Origin: UBA6183 sp046314755
GTDB taxonomy: Bacteria > Bacteroidota > Bacteroidia > UKL13-3
NCBI GenBank assembly: GCA_046314755.1
Contig: JBKDBG010000115.1
Span: 1 to 39,699, forward strand
Direction: 5' to 3'
DNA: 39,699 nt
Below, piece by piece: positions 17,044 through 24,620 of this stretch. A program made the position numbers and the translations under genes. The notes beneath the pieces were generated by a model. The model did not search any database, was not told the DNA's origin, and saw only the letters and a list, made by a program, of their open reading frames with translations. Position 1 is the stretch's first letter. Every line of letters starts with the position of its first letter.

Positions 17044-17135
17044 GGCAAGTGAGGTACGACCAGCTCCTGCTGAATCCCCCAGGACAGGAATGTAGCAAGG
17101 GTAGGCGGTTGTAGCGGTGCGATATCGAGCTTGCC
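17044..17135 (+). ncRNA. ffs: Signal recognition particle RNA, small bacterial type
   Basis: The roughly 92-base RNA closes with GGCAAG (17044-17049) pairing to CTTGCC (17130-17135). Its apex has CCCCCAGG, ACA-GGAA-TGT (a GNRA tetraloop on a 3-bp stem) and AGCAAGGG, the conserved domain IV that binds Ffh. A T-rich stretch (ATTTTTTGTTT) follows as terminator. It would act with Ffh to target membrane and secreted proteins during translation. The size and lack of an Alu domain fit the 4.5S-like form found in Bacteroidota. Confidence 0.9.
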
Positions 17136-17283
17136 ATTTTTTGTTTACCAGATATTGGTTGATTAGATTTTAGTTTGAAGTTTGAAGTGGGTAGTTTGAA
17201 GTTCGTAAAGCACAAAACCTCCAATCTTCTAAACACATAATATTTAACCCGCAATAACTAACCCGCAATCTTCTAATCCTACC
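17136..17283. repeat. Intergenic stretch with tandem AGTTTGAAG repeats
   Basis: AGTTTGAAG occurs three times (17172-17180, 17179-17187, 17193-17201). Further on, AATCTTCTAA and ACCCGCAATA-like units are also repeated. No gene or clear terminator for the TonB receptor is seen here. Similar TTCAAACTTCAAACT runs are, as I recall, frequent in Bacteroidota intergenic DNA; origin unknown. Confidence 0.5.
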
Positions 17284-19761
17284 CTAAAAATTCACCTGCA
17301 ACCTTAAATTTACCCTTCGGTTGGTTAAATAATTGGGTACTGCCCAGGTGCGAGCTTCAATGTCTTCAATCCAAATATGTGAAATGGTATTGTTAATGGC
17401 CAACAAATTAAATACATCTAATCCAATCCAAGCTGATTGAATGTGGCGTTTCCAGCCTTTTTTATTTTTATCATTTTCATCAACCAACACACGCAAGAAG
17501 CCAATATCAACCCTGCGGTAAGCAGGTAAACGTAATGTATCGGCATAGCGGTTTCTATCAGGCGGACCAAAAGGCAACCCTGATGCAAACACCAAGGTAA
17601 TGTTTACTTTGTATTTGTTGTTTTGTCGCAAATAATCTTGAAAAAACATGCTGAAAGTAAACCGTTGATCGGTTGGACGAGGAATATATCCGGGTGTAAT
17701 TCTGTTACCGCTTCCATCGGTAACAATGGCACTTGGTATGCGTTCTTGCGTTTGCAATATGCCTAAGCTCATCCAACTTTCAGCGCCTTTCACAAACTCA
17801 CCGTTCACACGCATATCAAGTCCTGTCGCATAACCTTCGGCAATGTTATCAGCATAATAACGAATACGCACGTTATCAATTTCGTATGGAATTAAATTTT
17901 CTAATCGTTTGTAATAGGCCTCTGCAAAAAACTTAAATTTTCGGCTCCATAAATTAAAATTCATATCACCGCCAACCACATAGTGTATGGCTTTTTGCGC
18001 CTTGATATTATTGTTGAGGGTGCCGTCAAACCCGCGCAATTCGCGATAAAAAGGTGGTTGATAATAATAACCCCAAGCCGCTTTCAGCATAATATCTCTT
18101 CGAGCTTTACCTTCTTTACTGCCATTGGCCACTGCCCTGTTGTGTTTACGGTTAGGTTCAAAACTAATTTGCACACGCGGGCTGATTACATTTTCATTAT
18201 TAAAACTCCACCAATTGGTACGTATTCCATAGGTAACTGATAAATTATATTCGCGATTTAAACGTTGGGTATTTTGTATAAAACCATTAATACGTGCCGT
18301 GTTGAGTTGTATACGCGTATTGAGGTAATTAATCACCACAGGCATTCCGTTTAAATGGCTTGGTTGTGCAAAGCCCAATGAATCTTTAAACTCCCACTCG
18401 TTTATTTTATCGTTAATATGCTCCCATTGTACACGAGCTCCCCACTGTATATTGTTGTTGCCAATATTCCTAAAACCATTATGACCCACATTATACACGG
18501 TAGCATCAACCTTATTTCGGGCATTGTTTAAAAAGTAGCCAATACCTTTGGTTGCTCTTGCCTTACCAAAATTATCATTCCCAAAATCGGTTTCAACCTC
18601 TTCTAATCGATAAGCACCTTCAACCGTAAAATATTCGGTTTCATTGCTGTTATAAATGCTGCTGATGAGTTTTAATGAAGTGAAACGATCGGGTTTATAC
18701 GCTAATGAAAGCGCTCCTGTAGTGGTGCGGTATTCCATTTTGTCTTGTCCTTCAAAAAACATTTTAAGCTGCATTGCCTGCCTTACGGTTCCAAAAACCG
18801 TTTCACGATTTTGTGGAATCATTAAATACGTATTTTGCGCAAAAGCGCCCAAAAAGCTTAAGGTTAAATCTGTAGACAAGTTGATATTAATTAAGCCTTG
18901 CACATCCGCAAAACGAGGTTTGTAATCGCCTTGCACATCAAGCGTTGCAACCACATATTGATTACTCCAATAACGCGCACTGAATAAATAATTTACCCTG
19001 TAATTTTTAGTGGCACCTTCTACATGGCCCGTTGCGCCCATTAAACCTACACTAGCAGAAGAGGCAAACTTCTTCGGTGTTTTGTATTTGATATCAAGTA
19101 CTGATGATAACTTATCGCCATAACGTGCTTCAAATCCACCTGCAGAAAAAGTAATGTTTTGAACCAGTTCGGTATGAATAAAACTCAATCCCTCTTGCTG
19201 ACCACTGCGAGGCAAAAACGGTCGGTATATTTCAATATCATTTACGTAAATTAAATTTTCATCATAATTACCTCCACGCACATTGTACTGCGAACTCAAT
19301 TCATTGTTTGAGTTTACACCGGGAAGTGTTTTTAATATTTGCTCAAAATTTCCTGAAACATTAGGGAGTTGTTTAATTTCTTTGATATCAATAATGGTGG
19401 TTCCCACTTTATCTCTCCCTACCTCCTCCACATAATTAAACGCTTTTAGGTTAATGGTATAATTCAGTACCACATTCAACACATATTGTTCATTGGCACC
19501 TAAAGCGCGAACCATTATTTTTTGCGGTGGTTGACCAATGTAATTAAACACCACTTCATGCGGCTTACCGGAAGGCACATTGAATTTAAAACTACCATTA
19601 TCATTGGATAAAGCAGATAAACCCAAAGTAGGAACTGAAATATTTACATCACTAATCGCATTGCCTAAACTATCCTTTACAAAGCCTGTAATTGTTGCTT
19701 GCTGCCCAAAAACCGAGCATGATAAGCAAATAAAAATGACAAAGACTTTAAATTGATTCAT
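17284..19761 (-). CDS. TonB-dependent outer-membrane receptor with carboxypeptidase-regulatory-like domain
   Basis: I chose the internal ATG 19761 (MNQFKVFVIFICLSCSVFGQ) as start because it begins a standard signal peptide; an upstream ATG at 19785 adds eight unlikely residues. About 825 residues: an N-terminal carboxypeptidase-D-regulatory-like beta-sandwich (ATITGFVKDSLGNAI), a plug domain (NFEQILKTLPGVNS, YNVRGGNYDENLIYVNDIEI, GGFEARYGDKLSSVLDI), and a long barrel ending LRLQVNF with a terminal Phe. It should import a substrate across the outer membrane using TonB energy. No SusD-like lipoprotein or siderophore gene is adjacent, so the substrate is open. It lies 32 bases after rpe on the same strand. 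Confidence 0.9.
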   Translation of the reverse strand: MNQFKVFVIFICLSCSVFGQQATITGFVKDSLGNAISDVNISVPTLGLSALSNDNGSFKFNVPSGKPHEVVFNYIGQPPQKIMVRALGANEQYVLNVVLNYTINLKAFNYVEEVGRDKVGTTIIDIKEIKQLPNVSGNFEQILKTLPGVNSNNELSSQYNVRGGNYDENLIYVNDIEIYRPFLPRSGQQEGLSFIHTELVQNITFSAGGFEARYGDKLSSVLDIKYKTPKKFASSASVGLMGATGHVEGATKNYRVNYLFSARYWSNQYVVATLDVQGDYKPRFADVQGLININLSTDLTLSFLGAFAQNTYLMIPQNRETVFGTVRQAMQLKMFFEGQDKMEYRTTTGALSLAYKPDRFTSLKLISSIYNSNETEYFTVEGAYRLEEVETDFGNDNFGKARATKGIGYFLNNARNKVDATVYNVGHNGFRNIGNNNIQWGARVQWEHINDKINEWEFKDSLGFAQPSHLNGMPVVINYLNTRIQLNTARINGFIQNTQRLNREYNLSVTYGIRTNWWSFNNENVISPRVQISFEPNRKHNRAVANGSKEGKARRDIMLKAAWGYYYQPPFYRELRGFDGTLNNNIKAQKAIHYVVGGDMNFNLWSRKFKFFAEAYYKRLENLIPYEIDNVRIRYYADNIAEGYATGLDMRVNGEFVKGAESWMSLGILQTQERIPSAIVTDGSGNRITPGYIPRPTDQRFTFSMFFQDYLRQNNKYKVNITLVFASGLPFGPPDRNRYADTLRLPAYRRVDIGFLRVLVDENDKNKKGWKRHIQSAWIGLDVFNLLAINNTISHIWIEDIEARTWAVPNYLTNRRVNLRLQVNF

Positions 19762-19793
19762 TGAATAGTATGAACGAAAATGCAACGCAAAGA

Positions 19794-20453
19794 TTATGCA
19801 GGTTGCGTTTGTTTAAGTTGTGCAATGGTGCTGATTGGATTTTCTGATGAAAACACAAAATTACCCGCAACCAATACACTTGCCCCTGCTGCCATAAGTT
19901 TAGATGCATTTTGTTGGTTTACACCTCCATCAATTTCTATTACCGCAGGACTATTTTTTTGCAGGATAAGTTCTTTTAATTCCGCTGTTTTTGCGTAGGT
20001 ATTTTCAATAAATTTTTGTCCGCCAAAACCCGGATTCACACTCATTAAACAAACCAAATCTACATCGGCAATAATATCTTTTAACAAAGCCACAGAAGTA
20101 TGCGGATTAACGGCAACACCGGCCTTCATCCCCAAGTCTTTTATAGCATGTATGGTTCTGTGCAAATGATTACATGCCTCAATATGTACTGAAAGAATAT
20201 CGGCACCTGCAGCTTTAAAATCGTTTAAATATCGGTCGGGGTCAACAATCATTAAATGTACATCAAGTGGTTTTTTAGCATGTTTTTTTAAGGCTTTTAC
20301 CACCGGAAAACCAAATGAAATATTGGGCACAAATAAGCCATCCATAATGTCAACATGAAACCAATCGGCTTCACTTTGATTAATCATTTCGGCATCGCGT
20401 TGTAAATTGGCGAAATCGGCTGAGAGCACCGATGGAGCTATTATTACTGACAT
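19794..20453 (-). CDS. rpe: Ribulose-phosphate 3-epimerase
   Basis: I chose the start at 20453 (MSVIIAPSVLSADF) because the family begins there; a longer reading from 20489 adds twelve unconserved residues. The 219-residue TIM barrel has FHVDIMDG (H33, D35), DVHLMI (H66), VNPGFGGQKF and EIDGGV, the metal and catalytic sites. It interconverts D-ribulose 5-phosphate and D-xylulose 5-phosphate in the pentose phosphate pathway. It lies between gmhB (60 bases upstream) and the TonB receptor gene (32 bases downstream), all on the same strand and possibly co-transcribed. Confidence 0.95.
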   Translation of the reverse strand: MSVIIAPSVLSADFANLQRDAEMINQSEADWFHVDIMDGLFVPNISFGFPVVKALKKHAKKPLDVHLMIVDPDRYLNDFKAAGADILSVHIEACNHLHRTIHAIKDLGMKAGVAVNPHTSVALLKDIIADVDLVCLMSVNPGFGGQKFIENTYAKTAELKELILQKNSPAVIEIDGGVNQQNASKLMAAGASVLVAGNFVFSSENPISTIAQLKQTQPA

Positions 20454-20512
20454 ACGGGACGAATATAATGAACCAAGCCCGGTTTTCAAGTAATTAGGGT
20501 AACTTTATGGAA

Positions 20513-21016
20513 TTAGTGTTTTTGTGAATTGATGGCTGCAATTTCATCCACAATAGGTTTCCAATTTCTGTTTGAATCAATTTTATATCCTCGCACACCA
20601 GCTTTTTCGGCAGCCTCAATATCTCTGGGCGTATCACCTATCATAATGGCTTGTTCAGGTGATACATTAAACCTTGCCAATGCTTTTTCTATCATGCCGC
20701 TTTTAGGTTTACGGCAGGTACATAAGCTCAAATACGGATCGTGCGGACAATAATAAATTTCGTCCAACTCAATTTGGTGAGCCAATAAATGTGTTCTTAA
20801 TTTTTGATGGATTTGCTCCAACATATCGTGGGAGTATTTACGTTTTGCTATACCACTTTGGTTGGTAATAATTACAAATCTGCATCCGGCCTCTTTTAGT
20901 TTTTGTAAATTAGGAACCACATGAGGCAAAACCTCAAATTCTTCAGTGTTGGTGATGTATCCGCCTATTTCTCTGTTTAACACACCATCTCTATCAAGCA
21001 AAACTAATCTTATCAT
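20513..21016 (-). CDS. gmhB: D-glycero-D-manno-heptose 1,7-bisphosphate 7-phosphatase (GmhB-like HAD phosphatase)
   Basis: I chose ATG 21016 (MIRLVLLDRDGVLN) because HAD-IIIA proteins begin right before DxDG; an upstream start at 21028 is possible. The 167-residue protein has the nucleophile pair D8 and D10, ITNQSG (T51), the zinc loop C90/H92/C99/C101 in CPHDPYLSLCTCRKP, and IGDTPRDIEAA (D128, D132). It removes the 7-phosphate from heptose bisphosphate for LPS core or S-layer heptose; the related histidinol-phosphatase is less likely as no his gene is near. Confidence 0.85.
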   Translation of the reverse strand: MIRLVLLDRDGVLNREIGGYITNTEEFEVLPHVVPNLQKLKEAGCRFVIITNQSGIAKRKYSHDMLEQIHQKLRTHLLAHQIELDEIYYCPHDPYLSLCTCRKPKSGMIEKALARFNVSPEQAIMIGDTPRDIEAAEKAGVRGYKIDSNRNWKPIVDEIAAINSQKH

Positions 21017-21022
21017 AAACAA

Positions 21023-21823
21023 GTGCAATTAAGCAATAAATTGCTAAATTTAACGATAAATGATATTATTGAAACAAATTCAAAAAAGTTGAATCCGCGA
21101 ATAGTTATTATACCCACCTACAATGAAATTGAAAACATTGATTTGATTACGGAAGCCGTATTTGGTCTGCCTATGCCGTTTGATGTGCTTATTGTAGATG
21201 ATAACTCGCCTGATGGAACAGGGCAACGCGTAAAATCCCTTCAACAAAAATATCCGCAATTACACCTGTTGGAACGAAAAGAAAAAAACGGATTAGGCAC
21301 GGCCTACATTGCAGGTTTTAATTGGTGTTTGGAGAAAGGTTATGAGTATATTTTTGAAATGGATGCCGATTTCAGTCACAACCCGAATGATTTAATTAAA
21401 CTATTTGAAGAGTGCGAAAAAACAAAAGGCGTTGCCGTTGGCAGCAGATATGTAACCGGAGTGAATGTGGTGAATTGGCCGATGAGCAGGGTAATGTTAT
21501 CTTTCTTTGCCAGTAAATATGTGCGATTTATAACCGGCATTGATGTGCATGATACTACAGCAGGATTTATTTGTTATCATCATAAAGTATTGCGCACCAT
21601 TAACCTGCAGCAAATTAAATTCAGAGGGTATGCCTTTCAAATTGAGATGAAATTTACAGCGTGGAAACATGGTTTTAAAGTAAGCGAAGTGCCCATCATT
21701 TTTACCGATCGCACCAGAGGTCAATCTAAAATTAGCAGGGGAATTATTAAAGAGGCCATTTGGGGCGTAATCAGCATGAAAATAAAAAGCTGGTTCAGAA
21801 AATACACTCAGGCCCAAGCCTAA
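21023..21823 (+). CDS. Polyprenol-phosphate-mannose synthase-like family 2 glycosyltransferase
   Basis: This GT2 enzyme has IVIIPTYNEIENI, VDDNSPDGTG, NGLGTAYIAGF, FEMDADFSHNP (DxD metal site), GSRYVTG, DTTAGFICYH, and FRGYAFQIEM, which match the DPM1/Ppm1 group that makes polyprenyl-phosphate-mannose from GDP-mannose. There is no C-terminal membrane domain, so it is the short DPM1 type. No ATG is well placed. GTG 21023 gives 266 residues; TTG 21089 (NPRIVIIPTYNE) fits the family start and the presumed promoter better. It is divergent from gmhB and ends three bases from the sensor kinase gene. Confidence 0.85.
   Translation: MQLSNKLLNLTINDIIETNSKKLNPRIVIIPTYNEIENIDLITEAVFGLPMPFDVLIVDDNSPDGTGQRVKSLQQKYPQLHLLERKEKNGLGTAYIAGFNWCLEKGYEYIFEMDADFSHNPNDLIKLFEECEKTKGVAVGSRYVTGVNVVNWPMSRVMLSFFASKYVRFITGIDVHDTTAGFICYHHKVLRTINLQQIKFRGYAFQIEMKFTAWKHGFKVSEVPIIFTDRTRGQSKISRGIIKEAIWGVISMKIKSWFRKYTQAQA
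21032..21052. promoter_or_regulatory. Palindromic divergent promoter/operator between gmhB and the mannosyltransferase gene
   Basis: AGCAAT-AA-ATTGCT (21032-21045) is a perfect inverted repeat. It abuts TAAATTTA (21045-21052), a palindrome that is one base from TAnnTTTG on both strands. It could drive both genes, with leaders of about 28 bases for gmhB and about 37 for the TTG start at 21089. Confidence 0.45.
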
Positions 21824-21826
21824 ATA

Positions 21827-24310
21827 TTAAGCACTTAATTGTTGGCTGAGTACCTGCAGTAAGTTATCCGGTTGAAACGGTTTCATAATGTATCCTTTCA
21901 TACCTGTGGATTGCACAATCTCCTTGATTTCACTTTCGTGAGTTGCAGTAAGGGCAAGTATTTTTGCAGCAGGATTGATTTTTAGGATTTCTTTGGTGGC
22001 TTCTATTCCATCCATTTCAGGCATATACAAATCCATCAACACCAAGTCAAAAGGTTGAGTTTTGTACAACTCAACAGCCTCTTTTCCGTTTCCGGCCACT
22101 TGTATAGTCAACTCCCATTTGGTGAGGAATTGTTTAATCACATGTACGTTAATCGTATTGTCTTCTGCCAATAATATACGTTTATCTTTTAGAATTGATT
22201 TATCCATGGTTGGTACAACTTTTTCTGAACCTTCTGCCGCTTCTGCCACTCTCATCAGGATGTGGAAATAAAAACATGAGCCCACCCCTTCCTCACTTTT
22301 CAATTGAAGTTTTGTACCCATTAATTGCAGTAATTTTGTGCTGATTGATAGTCCTAAACCACTTCCACCGTAAGCTCTGGTGGTGTTTGTATCGGCTTGG
22401 GTAAACGGTTCGAATATTTTTTGTTGATGCTGAATTGGGATTCCAATACCGGTATCTTTAACACACAATCTTATTTCAACACCCGATTGATTGCGGTTAA
22501 TGAGTTCAGCTAGAATGGTAACTGTACCTTGGTGGGTAAATTTTATGGCATTGCTTAATAAATTAGTAAGTACCTGCGTTAAATGCAACTCATCGGAAAT
22601 AACTTGGGTCGGAATTTGTTCATCAAAATCAATGTGAATGTCTAAGCCCTTCTCATTTGCCTTGTATCTGAATAATTGAGCAATTCGGTGTATGCAAGCA
22701 TTTAAATTAAATTGTTGTTGTTGGATTTCAACCTTCCCTTCTTCTATTTTACTCAAGTCTAACACATCATTTAAAATCCCCAATAAATGCGCTGAAGAAT
22801 CTTTCAATATCTCCAAGTGCTCTTTATTTTTATGGTTGTCTTTAGATTCAAACAAAATATTACTCAAACCCACAATTGCATTTAAAGGCGTTCTAATTTC
22901 ATGACTCATAATGGATAAAAAATTGGCCTTTGCCCGTGCGGCTTCTTCGGCAATTTTTTTCGACTTAATGATTTCAATGTTACTTTTAATTAAGTCTTGA
23001 TTTTGCAGCATAATTTTCTGTTGCTGAATTTCTAATTTGCTATGCAGTGATTTTACGCGATAGTAGTTAATCAACACAACGATAAAAAATACCACAATAG
23101 AAATGAGAATAGAAATGAAAATTCTTTGTTTAAATTTCTGTTCACCCAACTCCAGGTTTTTTTCACTGATTTCTTTGGCAGATTTTTGCAGTTCATGTTG
23201 TTTTTGGAGTTTTTCTAACTGTAAGTTCAGCTCATCATATTTAAGTGAATCTTTTAGCGATGCATAGGCATAAAAAGTATGGTAGGCTGCTTTGTAATTT
23301 TTTTGTTTCACATGCCATTCGTGTCGAATACGGTAATTTTCCACTAAAATTGATTTCAACTTTTTAGGAATGGCCAATTGTTCACTCTCCAATAATACTT
23401 TATCGGCTTTCAGCATTTGGTTAGTGAGCAAATAAATTTCAGCCAAATTATTATTGGTATTACAATAGCCTTCAACATCTCCTAATCGTTTTTTGATTTG
23501 GGCTGATTGCAAAAAATATTTTTCGGCCAAATCATACTTTGTTAATTTTTGATAGACTACCCCCACATTATTGTAGGAATCGGCAATGTTAAAGGAATCA
23601 CCCGATGACAAATCAAAATTCAATACTTTATTAAAGTATTCCAGTGCCTTTAAAGGTTTTTGTTCATCAATTAATACCAACCCTAAATTGTTATAGGCAC
23701 TAATAATGGTGTTTTTATCATTAAGTATTTCGGCACTTTTTTGGGCTTTTAAAAAGTAGTACTCCGCTTGACGATAATTTTTTTGGTAAAAATAAATGAG
23801 TCCCAGATTAAGATATTGACCCATCATGCCTCTACTATTTTTGATGCGTTCGAAAATTTTGAGCGCTTCAAAATAGTTGAGTGAGGCTTGGTTGTAATCA
23901 CCTAAGGATTCACAAGCAATACCCGATGATCCGATGGATTTAGCGGCAATAAAAAACTCTTTTGCCTTTAATGCTTCCTGATAGGTTTGGTTTAATATCA
24001 ATACAGCAGAATCGTATTGTTGTATTCTTGAGTAATATTCCCCTTTTAAATATTGCAGCTCTAACCGAGTTGAATCGTCAAATGAAATAGATTGAGTTGT
24101 AATGATATCATCGGCTTTTTTGATAAAGGCAAATGCCCGATCAGGAGATTGTTTAATTGATTTGGCAATGAGAGGAATTAATTGAATAAGTTCTTCGTAT
24201 CTGTCAGGTTTACTTTTGGTTAAAAGCGGAACATCATCAAATAAACTGACTGCACGAACACTGATAACAGTGGAAAAAATAAGTATTAATGTGAGGCGTA
24301 ACTTATTCAC
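21827..24310 (-). CDS. TPR-containing hybrid sensor histidine kinase/response regulator
   Basis: I chose GTG 24310 (MNKLRLTLILIFSTVISV, a signal peptide). A longer reading from TTG 24343 begins inside the stem of the atp terminator. The 827-residue protein has periplasmic TPR repeats (about 95-330), a membrane helix (near 400-420), a coiled coil, a HisKA domain with H470 in SHEIRTP, an HATPase domain (NLLSNAIKFT, DTGIGIP, GGSGLGLSI) and a C-terminal receiver with D760 in LMDLYMP and K in IMKPF. It should sense a signal and pass phosphate from H470 to D760; no DNA-binding or phosphotransfer output is visible. The stop is three bases from the converging mannosyltransferase gene. Confidence 0.9.
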   Translation of the reverse strand: MNKLRLTLILIFSTVISVRAVSLFDDVPLLTKSKPDRYEELIQLIPLIAKSIKQSPDRAFAFIKKADDIITTQSISFDDSTRLELQYLKGEYYSRIQQYDSAVLILNQTYQEALKAKEFFIAAKSIGSSGIACESLGDYNQASLNYFEALKIFERIKNSRGMMGQYLNLGLIYFYQKNYRQAEYYFLKAQKSAEILNDKNTIISAYNNLGLVLIDEQKPLKALEYFNKVLNFDLSSGDSFNIADSYNNVGVVYQKLTKYDLAEKYFLQSAQIKKRLGDVEGYCNTNNNLAEIYLLTNQMLKADKVLLESEQLAIPKKLKSILVENYRIRHEWHVKQKNYKAAYHTFYAYASLKDSLKYDELNLQLEKLQKQHELQKSAKEISEKNLELGEQKFKQRIFISILISIVVFFIVVLINYYRVKSLHSKLEIQQQKIMLQNQDLIKSNIEIIKSKKIAEEAARAKANFLSIMSHEIRTPLNAIVGLSNILFESKDNHKNKEHLEILKDSSAHLLGILNDVLDLSKIEEGKVEIQQQQFNLNACIHRIAQLFRYKANEKGLDIHIDFDEQIPTQVISDELHLTQVLTNLLSNAIKFTHQGTVTILAELINRNQSGVEIRLCVKDTGIGIPIQHQQKIFEPFTQADTNTTRAYGGSGLGLSISTKLLQLMGTKLQLKSEEGVGSCFYFHILMRVAEAAEGSEKVVPTMDKSILKDKRILLAEDNTINVHVIKQFLTKWELTIQVAGNGKEAVELYKTQPFDLVLMDLYMPEMDGIEATKEILKINPAAKILALTATHESEIKEIVQSTGMKGYIMKPFQPDNLLQVLSQQLSA

Positions 24311-24328
24311 GATGGCGCAATTTATAAA

Positions 24329-24365
24329 AAAAGCCCTTTTCAAAAACAGAAAAGGGCTTTTTTTG
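24329..24365 (-). terminator. Rho-independent terminator of atpD-atpC
   Basis: AAAAAGCCCTTTT and AAAAGGGCTTTTTT form a long stem around a short loop, T-rich on the minus strand side. It sits 16 bases after the atpC stop and could also act on the plus strand. Confidence 0.88.
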
Positions 24366-24380
24366 AGTTATTTATGCTAT

Positions 24381-24617
24381 TTAAGCAAGTACAGTTATTT
24401 TATTATCAAGCACTTCTACCACTCCTCCACTTACTTCAAATGTTTCAGTATTTCCTTCCACAGTTTTAACTTTAACTGTGCCTTTATCCAAGCTGGAAAC
24501 AATAGCCGCATGATTTTTTAATACTTCAAACTGGCCTTTGCTTCCCGGTAAAACAACCGAGGTAACCTCTCCGCTGAATAGTGCTTTGTCCGGTGTTAAA
24601 ATATCTAAGTGCATCAT
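24381..24617 (-). CDS. atpC: ATP synthase epsilon subunit, short form
   Basis: This 78-residue protein is the N-terminal beta-sandwich of F1 epsilon (LDILTPDKALFSGEVTSVVLP, GQFEVLKNHAAIVSSLDKG). The usual C-terminal helical hairpin, which in many bacteria blocks ATP hydrolysis, is absent, as is common in this phylum. It starts three bases after atpD and ends at a strong terminator, so the two form one transcript. Confidence 0.94.
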   Translation of the reverse strand: MMHLDILTPDKALFSGEVTSVVLPGSKGQFEVLKNHAAIVSSLDKGTVKVKTVEGNTETFEVSGGVVEVLDNKITVLA

Positions 24618-24620
24618 GTA

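Noticed and set aside
16976..17254. A 92-residue minus-strand frame over the SRP RNA
   Set aside because: It covers the RNA and the AGTTTGAAG repeats and has no protein-like features.
24311..24343. Extending the sensor kinase to TTG 24343
   Set aside because: That codon is inside the terminator stem of atpC and the added residues spoil the signal peptide.
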